From positions 1 to 10,293 of the forward strand of contig DMRT01000116.1 of assembly GCA_003455235.1 (NCBI GenBank): a DNA stretch of 10,293 bases, read 5' to 3'. Numbering within the stretch: position 1 is the stretch's first letter; each line of letters opens with the position of its first letter. Of this stretch, positions 1 through 7,000 are shown piece after piece. Source of the DNA: Chitinophagaceae bacterium. Lineage in GTDB: Bacteria > Bacteroidota > Bacteroidia > Chitinophagales > Chitinophagaceae. A model generated the notes under the pieces. That model ran no database searches. It worked only from the letters and a program-made list of their open reading frames with translations, and was not told the origin of the DNA. The position numbers and the translations under genes were made by a program.

Positions 1-1943
1 GAATAGGAGGGCAACATGCCCCAGGCGGAGGAGGCGAAACCAACGGGGATGCTTTCTTTATTATCATCGAATTTATTATCGATATCCGGGGAAATGCGCT
101 GAAACCGGTTGATCTCTCCCCAGGGCACCTGCCACCTGCCGAAATTCTTTTCCAGTTCGGCGAGGGTGGCCAGCAGGGGCAGCAACATGTCTTCCGCTGT
201 TGCCTTCTGCGCAAAGCGCCGGGTTTTGGTAACCTGGTCCACAAACTCAAACTCGTCTTCGCTGCTGTTTCGTTGTATCGCAGGCAATAGCCGCTGGCCC
301 CATTCAATGGCCAGCGTGCCGGCAACTGAAGTTTCGCTGACCCGGAAATCCCAGTTTCTTAAAATGGTAATTGCTTCTTTCAGTGTTGATGAGATGGTAT
401 CGCCGGTGTTTACCCGTTTTTCATATACATTGATCAGCGCCGGTATCAATATTTCAAACGCAGCCAACCTTGTGTCATACCCTGCTTTAATAAGTTTGTC
501 GATATCGTATTTATTTTCTTCTGCCAGCACCCTCACCGCATTGATACCGCGGAAATTCTCGCCATCGGGCGCCATATAGGCCGGGTAATCCTGTTTAAGC
601 GGACTGTTTGCTCCCGCCACCGTAAACGGGGTGGAGTTGCAGTTTTGCAGCCAGCCATTGGGTGGGTTAATGCGCTGTACAATTTCACGGACGGAATGAA
701 TTCCCTTCCACTCGGTGGCGGAAGTGGTTCCATCAACCGGTTTGGCCCAGTTGAATTTCCCATTCCTTTCCGGGATGCGGTTGCCATGCCAGTAAGCGAT
801 GTTTCCTTCTGCATCTGCATACACGGTGTTGTTGGAGATATTACCTCTCAGGTCGAGGGTTTTTTTAAAACCGGCAAAGCTGGTTGTTTTGTTCCGCTCC
901 CAGCACTGGATCAGCCCGTTCATGATGCGGTTATCAGCCCGTACACTGATCATCTTTCCGTTGCGGTTGGCCAGGATGGGACCATGGTGAGTAGACCATA
1001 ACACGATAGTTTTTGATGCCGTAACAGCACCTGTTGTTTTGAACTTCAGTTCAATCGTTCTTTGGATCACCGGCCTGGTGCGGCCGTTGTATTCATAAAC
1101 CACCTGCCCGTCTTTTTCAAAAACGTATTCCGTATAACTATCGGCTGCATCCACCCCGCTCGACGTATGCATCCACCCGCCATGTTCATTAAATCCCTGG
1201 TATACGAAAAACTGTCCCCAGGTAACAGCGCCGTACACATTCAGTCCCTCTTCACTCACTATGTGTACTTCGGGCCGGAAATAAAAGGTAACATGCGGGT
1301 TGATATAAAGCAGGGCATTGCCCGATGCGCTGATAGAAGGTGCAATGGCAAAACCGTTGGAGCCGGTAAGCATTTCCTCATCTTTTTCAAGAAAGGAAGA
1401 ATAGTTATTGCTGCCAAGATAGAGTTCGGTTATTTCTTTTTCAGTAACATCGGCAATATTGATGGCGCTGATACTCCCGTCGGTCCACAGCATGGGGTAC
1501 CAGGGCTGAAAGCGGTTTAACAGCGCAGGATTATTCCCGGGGTTCTTATATATATAGTAGTTGATGCCGTCGGCAAAGGCATTACAAAGTTTCTTCAGCC
1601 AGGCGGGGGCATTGTTGTAGTCTTTTATGGCGTCGGCCGAATCAAACAGTATTTTATTCAGCAGATCAGGCCCCAGCCATTTTGCTCCTTTGATTTCTGC
1701 CATTCTTCCCAGTTTGTCGATATAGTTCATCTCCACCCGCTTAAAATCATCTTCGCATTGTGCATACATCAAACCAAATACCGCATCCCCATCGGAGTTG
1801 CCATAGATATGCGGCACACCGTACTGATCACGGATGATGGTTACGTTCTTTGATTGCGCTTCCCATTGGGCAATCTCCTGCCGGGAAAAAGGTTGTGCAA
1901 GCAGGTGCAGGGGCAGTAAGAAGAAAATCAGTAATGGTTTCAT
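1..1943 (-). CDS. Penicillin acylase family (S45) secreted amidase, 3' end outside window
   Basis: This is an N-terminal nucleophile hydrolase precursor that should hydrolyse an acyl-amide bond in the periplasm after self-cleavage. The ATG at 1943 gives a signal peptide (MKPLLIFFLLPLHLLA, then Q17). The alpha-chain part contains YGVPHIYG (41-48). The autoproteolysis site is G194-S195 in LTGSNGFAIAPS. Taking S195 as beta-1, H217 (INPH) falls at beta-23, V264 (SSGVD) at beta-70 and N436 (NCNSTP) at beta-242. These match the His-beta23 and Val-beta70 positions known for PvdQ-like acylases and the oxyanion Asn of the family. The GLNVYGAV and FNEHGGWMHT segments also look more like acyl-homoserine-lactone or aculeacin acylases than penicillin G acylase. 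The reading frame is open for 647 codons to the window edge, and the family is usually about 700-850 residues, so the C-terminus is missing here. The true substrate cannot be told from sequence. It is divergent from the next gene. Confidence 0.93.
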   Translation of the reverse strand, partial: MKPLLIFFLLPLHLLAQPFSRQEIAQWEAQSKNVTIIRDQYGVPHIYGNSDGDAVFGLMYAQCEDDFKRVEMNYIDKLGRMAEIKGAKWLGPDLLNKILFDSADAIKDYNNAPAWLKKLCNAFADGINYYIYKNPGNNPALLNRFQPWYPMLWTDGSISAINIADVTEKEITELYLGSNNYSSFLEKDEEMLTGSNGFAIAPSISASGNALLYINPHVTFYFRPEVHIVSEEGLNVYGAVTWGQFFVYQGFNEHGGWMHTSSGVDAADSYTEYVFEKDGQVVYEYNGRTRPVIQRTIELKFKTTGAVTASKTIVLWSTHHGPILANRNGKMISVRADNRIMNGLIQCWERNKTTSFAGFKKTLDLRGNISNNTVYADAEGNIAYWHGNRIPERNGKFNWAKPVDGTTSATEWKGIHSVREIVQRINPPNGWLQNCNSTPFTVAGANSPLKQDYPAYMAPDGENFRGINAVRVLAEENKYDIDKLIKAGYDTRLAAFEILIPALINVYEKRVNTGDTISSTLKEAITILRNWDFRVSETSVAGTLAIEWGQRLLPAIQRNSSEDEFEFVDQVTKTRRFAQKATAEDMLLPLLATLAELEKNFGRWQVPWGEINRFQRISPDIDNKFDDNKESIPVGFASSAWGMLPSY

Positions 1944-1966
1944 CGCGGTTCTTTAACAGTATGATT

Positions 1967-1987
1967 TAAAATTAGAACTTAATTTTA
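1967..1987. promoter_or_regulatory. Inverted repeat in divergent spacer, possible back-to-back promoter boxes
   Basis: The 79-bp spacer between two divergent genes contains TAAAATTA (1967-1974), a 5-nt gap GAACT, and TAATTTTA (1980-1987), which is a perfect 8-bp inverted repeat. Read outward on each strand, each arm is TAATTTTA, matching the Bacteroidota -7 consensus TAnnTTTG in 7 of 8 positions. Each arm lies at a plausible distance from its start codon, about 24 nt to the minus-strand acylase and about 35 nt to the plus-strand hydrolase. I found no well-spaced -33 TTTG for either. It could be a pair of divergent promoters, an operator, or a chance product of A/T richness. Confidence 0.3.
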
Positions 1988-2022
1988 CTTAATTGCATTT
2001 CTCACCTCAAAATTCCATCCAC

Positions 2023-3006
2023 ATGCCAAGAATTGTATTTCTGTTGCTTTTGTCTGGGATTGGTTTTCAAAACCAGGCACAGGTTGTTCATGAAGGATAT
2101 ACAGCAAAGAAGGGTGTTGTACGTGTAGGCTATGGAAAGGACGATGTGTTCCCGATGAGTGAACAGGGGTACACACTGGTGCTTCCGGAAAATACTGCGG
2201 TAAAGGGGATCATTATTTCCATCGATGACGAAAGACCCCGGATCACCGACAGCACAAGGAAGTCATTCCTGCACCAAGAAGCCAATGCAAAAGGAATGGC
2301 CGTGTTATATATCTCCACCGGTGTTCCTGTCGACCTGTTCTTTGATAACAGCTCCCTTTTGTATACAGATGCCGAGATAGCTTCTGTGTTTTCAACACAC
2401 AAGCTGCCCAATAAAAACATCTTCCTGCTGGGCGTGATGACTTCGGGTCACCGGGCATTGAAATACGTGGAGTTCTGCAAGTCGGGCAAATCGAAGTTCA
2501 ACCCGGATATCAAAGGCATTGTTCTTTGTGAAAGTGCCATCGACTGGGTGCGGCAATGGTACGAAGGGCAGAAACAGGTGAGGGATCATTTAACCGAAGT
2601 GGGGTATTTTGAAGGAAAGATGGTGAGCTATCTTTTTAAAGAAAAACTGAAAGCCGACCCGGTGAGCAATATGCCGAAGATGCTGGAATTTTCTCCTTAC
2701 TCTTACTTCGATACCAAAATGAAGAAAATGAAATGGTACAGCGGTATTGCTATGCGGGCCTACAGCTTTGCCGACATCCGCTACTGGTTCTCCACCCAGG
2801 GTAAAGGCATTTACGACTGTAATTATCCCGACATGTCGGGCATCATCAACGAACAGAAGCTGGCAGGTAATAAAAATGCCGAGCTGGTGGTGTTTCACAG
2901 CAACCCGGAGGAAAACCCCGGGCCAAACATGCAGAAACAAAGTTCCACCTGGGAAATGGCAGACAAGAAAGAACTGGTGGACTGGATGCTGAAGTTTGTA
3001 AAATAA
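2023..3006 (+). CDS. Secreted alpha/beta-hydrolase-like protein with degenerate nucleophile elbow
   Basis: The protein has 327 residues. The ATG at 2023 starts a clean signal peptide (MPRIVFLLLLSGIGFQNQAQ); an in-frame TTG at 1993 would only add ten residues in front of it. The fold is suggested by the strand GIIISIDDE (62-70), a second strand KNIFLLGV, an elbow-helix GVMTSGHRALKYVEF (137-151), GIVLCESAIDW (165-175) and a C-terminal TWEMADKKELVDWMLKF. This order is typical of alpha/beta hydrolases, where the elbow reads GxSxG. Here the aligned pentapeptide is GVMTS, so Met139 occupies the position of the nucleophilic serine. The C-terminal region before TW, where a catalytic His would be expected, reads QSS. 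I infer either a non-catalytic relative or an enzyme with a rearranged active site. No closer family is recognised. Its stop lies 6 bp from the stop of the convergent dipeptidase gene. Confidence 0.85.
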   Translation: MPRIVFLLLLSGIGFQNQAQVVHEGYTAKKGVVRVGYGKDDVFPMSEQGYTLVLPENTAVKGIIISIDDERPRITDSTRKSFLHQEANAKGMAVLYISTGVPVDLFFDNSSLLYTDAEIASVFSTHKLPNKNIFLLGVMTSGHRALKYVEFCKSGKSKFNPDIKGIVLCESAIDWVRQWYEGQKQVRDHLTEVGYFEGKMVSYLFKEKLKADPVSNMPKMLEFSPYSYFDTKMKKMKWYSGIAMRAYSFADIRYWFSTQGKGIYDCNYPDMSGIINEQKLAGNKNAELVVFHSNPEENPGPNMQKQSSTWEMADKKELVDWMLKFVK

Positions 3007-3012
3007 GCGGCA

Positions 3013-4188
3013 TCATTTCTTTGCCTCGTTGGCTTTCAGTACCCGCAGAAAATTACCGCCCAGTATTTTGCGGATATCTTTTTTACTGTATCCTCTTTCC
3101 AGGAGCGCTTTTGTTATTAATGGATAAGAAGTAACATCATCCAGTTGCTGCGGAGTGAAATTAATGCCGTCGAAGTCGGAGCCCAGCCCTGCATAATCAA
3201 CACCCACCAGCTTTACAATATAATCGATGTGATCAATAAGCATCGACAGGGGCGGCCGTATGCTGTTTGTTTCGGTGGCGTATTTGGCATAGAGATAGCT
3301 CATGGCATAAAAATCGCCCATGCCGCTTTTCATCAGCGAATCAGTTTCTGCCGCATGCTTTTTCAAAAATGCTTCTTCTTTTCTGCCAACGCTGCTGTCG
3401 ATAAATCCCGGGTTAAAATTCAGCTGGATCACGCCACCGTTTTTTGCGATGGCTTTTATCTGGTCGTCTTTTAAATTACGCCGGTGCGGCGTAAGGGCGT
3501 ACACGCAACTGTGCGATGCGATGATGGGTTTGGTGGTCAGCTTTATTACATCCCAGAATGTTTGTTCGCCGGCATGACTTACATCGATGATCATGCCCAG
3601 CTGGTTCATGTGCCGCACCACCTGTATACCAAATTCGGTAAGTCCTTTGTGCGGAAGATTGGGTTTGGTGGTTTCATCAGCAGCGCTGGTGGCCCAGGAG
3701 GGAGCAATGTTATGCGTAAGGGTCAGGTACCTGGCGCCCCGTGCATACAGGGAATCCAGTTTGGCAAGATCATCTTCAATCATATGGCCTCCTTCCACAC
3801 CAAACATGGCGGCGATCTTATGTTGTTTTACGGCGTTGATCAGGGCTGCATAGCCGGACACTTTTTCGATCTTGTCCGCGTTGCGTGCCGCCACTGCATC
3901 CAGGCTGTCCATTTCCCGGTTGGCAAAAGCAAATGGATTTTTCAGATCGCCGTCGCAATACACCGAAAACAACTGAACATCCAGCCCGCCCTTTTTCCAC
4001 CGGGCCAGGTCGCTGTGGGTTTTACCGGAAAGATCCCGGTCGAACACAATTCCCCTGTCTGCCGCCGTCATCAGGATATCGTTGTGTGTATCCACAACAA
4101 TGGAACGGTTGTGAATTCTTTTATAGGACTGTGCCGATGCGGTTGCGCAAACGACAAGCAGTGCCGGGTAAAAAAATAATTTCCTCAT
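3013..4188 (-). CDS. Secreted membrane-dipeptidase family protein (peptidase M19)
   Basis: This is a zinc-dependent dipeptidase of the renal dipeptidase (M19) family, which hydrolyses dipeptides, often with a D-residue at the C-terminal position. The 391-residue protein has the full set of metal and substrate motifs: H35 and D37 in VVDTHNDI, E132 in FGVEGGH, H205 in IDVSH, H226 in IASHS followed by HRRN (R236 or R237), and D338 in GLGSDFDGI. ILGGNFLRV near the C-terminus is also characteristic. The start at 4188 gives the signal peptide MRKLFFYPALLVVCATASAQ and lies 20 bp after the stop of the upstream gene. An earlier ATG at 4242 would overlap that gene and bury the signal sequence. Cys14 is not in a good lipobox (Val at -1), so a soluble periplasmic enzyme is likelier than a lipoprotein. 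It is last in the minus-strand run and may recycle peptides or cell-wall fragments; that role is inference. Confidence 0.94.
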   Translation of the reverse strand: MRKLFFYPALLVVCATASAQSYKRIHNRSIVVDTHNDILMTAADRGIVFDRDLSGKTHSDLARWKKGGLDVQLFSVYCDGDLKNPFAFANREMDSLDAVAARNADKIEKVSGYAALINAVKQHKIAAMFGVEGGHMIEDDLAKLDSLYARGARYLTLTHNIAPSWATSAADETTKPNLPHKGLTEFGIQVVRHMNQLGMIIDVSHAGEQTFWDVIKLTTKPIIASHSCVYALTPHRRNLKDDQIKAIAKNGGVIQLNFNPGFIDSSVGRKEEAFLKKHAAETDSLMKSGMGDFYAMSYLYAKYATETNSIRPPLSMLIDHIDYIVKLVGVDYAGLGSDFDGINFTPQQLDDVTSYPLITKALLERGYSKKDIRKILGGNFLRVLKANEAKK

Positions 4189-4208
4189 CAGCCGTTGTTT
4201 GGTTACGA

Positions 4209-4757
4209 TTATTCGGAGCTGCTTTTTTCCCCCACAAACCACTGCTCTTTGTTTTTAAACAGCACATTAAAAGTGGTAAGCGAACCATAGCAGCGGGTGA
4301 TGTACTGCTGCAGGTTCACCTTGTCTTCGTCATTTAGTTTTTTATGGCTGTTGATGTTTTGTTCCAGTACCCGGAGGCGGTCACGCAGCATCACTATTTT
4401 ATGAAAGAAGTCGTCGATGGGAATTTCCTTTGGTTTTAAGCTTTTATCGGCAGTCTGTAATGCCAGGGTGCCGCCAATCCATTTTTCCCCCAGCGGAACG
4501 GTTTCCTGCATGCCACCCCATTGCCGTAATATCTTTAATAATGAACGTTCCACTTCGGAAACGGTTTCCACTTCGGCGGTTACGTTTTCGGCAATGATCT
4601 CATCGAGGTGATTATCTGTTTTATCAACCTCCCTGATACCGTGGTTGATGAAGGAGATGAGGTAGCTGGCATAACGTACGCCCACGATAACACCCGGGCC
4701 ATACTGGGTATGCTGCAGGCGGGTACCGATGCCAAGATTAAGTTGTTCCGTTTCCAT
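4209..4757 (-). CDS. Conserved Bacteroidota hypothetical protein with Tudor/SH3-like N-terminal domain
   Basis: I cannot assign a function. The 182-residue protein has no signal peptide or membrane segment and should be cytoplasmic. Residues about 8-55 (GIGTRLQHTQYGPGVIVGV, then ISFINHGIREVD) resemble the small Tudor/SH3-like barrels at the C-terminus of UvrD/PcrA helicases and in CarD-like proteins, which bind protein or nucleic acid. Residues about 62-182 are probably helical and highly polar, with VMLRDRLRVLEQNINSHKKL and VNLQQYITRCYGSLTTFNVLF. From memory this layout recurs in the phylum as an unnamed family. The ATG at 4757 is chosen because homology-like sequence begins there; longer readings run back through the channel gene. 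It overlaps the end of that gene by 20 bp, which suggests translational coupling, and it is followed after 20 bp by the dipeptidase. Confidence 0.85.
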   Translation of the reverse strand: METEQLNLGIGTRLQHTQYGPGVIVGVRYASYLISFINHGIREVDKTDNHLDEIIAENVTAEVETVSEVERSLLKILRQWGGMQETVPLGEKWIGGTLALQTADKSLKPKEIPIDDFFHKIVMLRDRLRVLEQNINSHKKLNDEDKVNLQQYITRCYGSLTTFNVLFKNKEQWFVGEKSSSE

Positions 4758-5427
4758 CTTCTGTTTTTGTTTTTGCTTCCAGGGCCCTGGTTTTTTTCTC
4801 GTGTCGTTTTTGAACGATGCGCATAATGAGAGGCACCAGCAGCGGCATGAAAGATGATATAAATGGGTTGATGAGGTACACAAAAGCAAACAGCGTGAAG
4901 AGGCAGGGCACAATCACTGCACGCGTGGAGTAGTAGCGGGCATCCCGTTCGCTCAGTCCTTCTGATAATTTATTTTTAGGATTGCCGATGTATTTCCACA
5001 TAAACAGGTTGAATAAGCCGAGCAGGATAATGTTACCCGTATAAAAAACCACCGGTGTGAGCACATGCTTCATTACGTATTCGCTGTAGAAAGCCGTGCT
5101 GAAAGGCATCAGGGCTACGGAAAACAAAAAAAGAAGGTTGAGCCGTAACAGTTTGGGTGTGTAATTTACCACAAAACCAAACAGGCGGTGATGCACCATC
5201 CAGTAAATGCCGATGAACATAAAGCTGATGATAAAACCAAAGAACTTGGGGATCATGTGGCCCAGTGCATTGAGCAGTTTGCCTTCGGTGAGTTCGGCCC
5301 GTTCAATTTCCGGTACTTTTAATTCAATCACCAGCAGCGTGATGGCAATGGCAAACACGGCATCGCTGAACAGTATCATGCGTTCCAGCTGAAATTCTTT
5401 TTTGAGTTCGCTGTGTAATTTATCCAT
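4738..5427 (-). CDS. TMEM175-family (DUF1211) potassium channel
   Basis: This is an inner-membrane protein of the TMEM175 family, whose characterised bacterial members are tetrameric K+-selective channels lacking the classical TVGYG filter. The 229-residue protein shows the family signature RxxxFSD at R16-F20-S21-D22 in the first helix, continuing AVFAIAITLLVIELKVP. Further conserved segments are YWMVHHRLFGFV (75-86) and RLNLLFLFSVALMPFST (95-111). About six membrane segments can be placed near residues 17-37, 60-78, 92-112, 124-145, 169-187 and 188-204, which is the usual single-repeat bacterial length. The C-terminal tail is rich in Lys and Glu. The start lies 14 bp after the stop of the serine hydrolase gene and the end overlaps the next gene by 20 bp, so it sits inside a transcription unit. 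Assignment to the family is firm; ion selectivity is inferred from the family. Confidence 0.92.
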   Translation of the reverse strand: MDKLHSELKKEFQLERMILFSDAVFAIAITLLVIELKVPEIERAELTEGKLLNALGHMIPKFFGFIISFMFIGIYWMVHHRLFGFVVNYTPKLLRLNLLFLFSVALMPFSTAFYSEYVMKHVLTPVVFYTGNIILLGLFNLFMWKYIGNPKNKLSEGLSERDARYYSTRAVIVPCLFTLFAFVYLINPFISSFMPLLVPLIMRIVQKRHEKKTRALEAKTKTEDGNGTT

Positions 5428-5441
5428 GGAAGGAAATCTGT

Positions 5442-6983
5442 TTATTTTATTTTTTTGAATTCATACGGGTTGTATTCAATAAAGTCAGCCACTTTAACGG
5501 TTACACCGGTTACCTTTCCGTTCACCACTGAAAAAGGGAAAACGGCCTTGCTGAATTCCGGGTCGCTGAAGGTTACATAAAAACGGTTGCCGCCAACGGA
5601 CTCCAGTTTGGCGTACATGTTGGGGTGGTGACTGAATTTCATTTTCAGTTCCCCGCCTTCCTGCACCACACTCATGTTGCCATACACGTCATTAGTATAA
5701 GTTCCGCAATAATCAGAAACGGAAAGAGCGGGCTTTAACTGTAAGGCAACTGAGTCCATCATTTTTTTATCCTGCTTTTCACTTTCTTTTTTCTCCTGGT
5801 TATTAAAACCCAGGTATACTTTACTGTAGTTGCGGTAGGGTTTGCCCAGGTAAGCGTCGGCTATTTCCCATTTCAGCGCTTCATAAAAACTGTTCTGGTC
5901 GGTATTGGTGAACACAATGATACCGAGTTTTTCTTCGGGGATCAGTGTTACGCTGGTTACAAACCCATTTACGCCGCCGGTATGCGACACGATTTTTTTG
6001 CCGCAGTATTCTTCCAGGAACCAGCCAAGACCATACAGGCTGAAATGCCCGGTGTTGAATTGCTTACCACCATTGCCCAGGATAGAATGCGGCAGCCAGG
6101 TTTGAGCGATTGCGGCGCCGGGGATTACCTGTTTACCATCGTACCGGCCGCCAGACAGTTGCGCCATCACCCAATGACTCATGTCGTTTACCGAAGAACC
6201 GATGCTGCCTGCAGCCGCCAGGTTATCAATATTACAGAACGGAATTTTAATGAGCTTGCCATTGGCCATGGTATGTGCGCTGCATTTGTTTGGGGCGTTG
6301 GGAAAATCTTTGCTTAGCGCAAGTGTATTGTTCATACCAAGTGGTGTAAAAATATTATCCTTCAGGTATTCTTCCCATTGTTTGCCGGTTGCTTTCGGAA
6401 TAATTTCACCGGCGGTTAAAAAAGCAGCATTGGTATAACCCCATTTGGTGCGGAAAGGATAGGGCGCTTTGATGTGGCTCATTTTCTCGATCACCTCGGC
6501 ACGGGATAAATTGCTGGTCCAGTAAGTAAAATCTCCCTGGAAGGTTTGAAAGCCGATGCGGTGACAGAGAAGGTCACGTACAATGGCCTGCTCTCCGGCG
6601 GCTTTATTATCCAGTTTAAACTGCGGGATCCATTTGGTTACCCGGTCATCCAGCGAGATTTTTTTTTCGGCATCCAGCATGGCCAGTGCTGTTGCGGTGA
6701 ATGCTTTGCTGTTGCTGCCGATCATAAACAGCGTGTTCTCATCTACCTTATCGGTACCATTCAGTTCTTTTACGCCGTATCCTTTCATCAGCACCACTTT
6801 CCCGTTCTTGATAATGCAAACGGCAGCGCCGGGCACCTGCCAGCCGGCAAGAGCGTTGTTCACATAACCGTCCAGGCTGTCTTTTACAAAAGAAGGAATG
6901 CTGTCTGTTTGTGCACAGGAAACCAGTGAAAAGAAAAAGAGCGGGAGTAAAAAGAATTTTCTCATGTTGGGGGCTTTGAACAT
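5442..6983 (-). CDS. Serine hydrolase lipoprotein, class C beta-lactamase/PBP4* family with C-terminal DUF3471-like domain
   Basis: The protein has 513 residues. Catalytic motifs of the penicillin-recognising serine hydrolases are all present: SxxK as S90-NS-K93 (FMIGSNSKAF), YxN as Y183-T-N185 (WGYTNAAF), and H334-T-G336 (SHTGGVNGF) in place of KTG. The HTG form and the ~130-residue C-terminal beta-rich extension (from about 380; DYCGTYTNDVYGNMSV onwards, DUF3471-like) are usual for esterase/peptidase-like members rather than true beta-lactamases. Therefore resistance should not be inferred. LVSC at residues 20-23 is a good lipobox, so Cys23 is probably lipidated. ATG 6983 and ATG 6965 are both possible starts; the second gives a shorter, classical lipoprotein signal (MRKFFLLPLFFFSLVSC), while the first has the more A-rich upstream sequence. 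It begins 17 bp after the preceding gene's stop and ends 14 bp before the channel gene. Confidence 0.93.
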   Translation of the reverse strand: MFKAPNMRKFFLLPLFFFSLVSCAQTDSIPSFVKDSLDGYVNNALAGWQVPGAAVCIIKNGKVVLMKGYGVKELNGTDKVDENTLFMIGSNSKAFTATALAMLDAEKKISLDDRVTKWIPQFKLDNKAAGEQAIVRDLLCHRIGFQTFQGDFTYWTSNLSRAEVIEKMSHIKAPYPFRTKWGYTNAAFLTAGEIIPKATGKQWEEYLKDNIFTPLGMNNTLALSKDFPNAPNKCSAHTMANGKLIKIPFCNIDNLAAAGSIGSSVNDMSHWVMAQLSGGRYDGKQVIPGAAIAQTWLPHSILGNGGKQFNTGHFSLYGLGWFLEEYCGKKIVSHTGGVNGFVTSVTLIPEEKLGIIVFTNTDQNSFYEALKWEIADAYLGKPYRNYSKVYLGFNNQEKKESEKQDKKMMDSVALQLKPALSVSDYCGTYTNDVYGNMSVVQEGGELKMKFSHHPNMYAKLESVGGNRFYVTFSDPEFSKAVFPFSVVNGKVTGVTVKVADFIEYNPYEFKKIK

Positions 6984-7000
6984 GAAAAGTAGTTCTTTTT

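Noticed and set aside
109..1520. Several plus-strand open frames opposite the acylase gene
   Set aside because: The minus strand is one unbroken 647-codon frame with correctly spaced catalytic residues; the plus-strand frames have no recognisable domains and low-complexity shadow composition.
4189..4242. Upstream ATG at 4242 for the M19 dipeptidase
   Set aside because: It would overlap the preceding gene and put 18 polar residues ahead of a normal signal peptide that starts at 4188.
4758..4913. Longer reading of the Tudor-like hypothetical gene
   Set aside because: The added 52 residues are the channel gene read in another frame and are Cys/Ser-rich shadow sequence.
5442..6983. Calling the class C family protein a beta-lactamase resistance gene
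   Set aside because: It has HTG instead of KTG and a C-terminal DUF3471-like extension, features of esterase or peptidase-like members; nothing in the context suggests antibiotic resistance.
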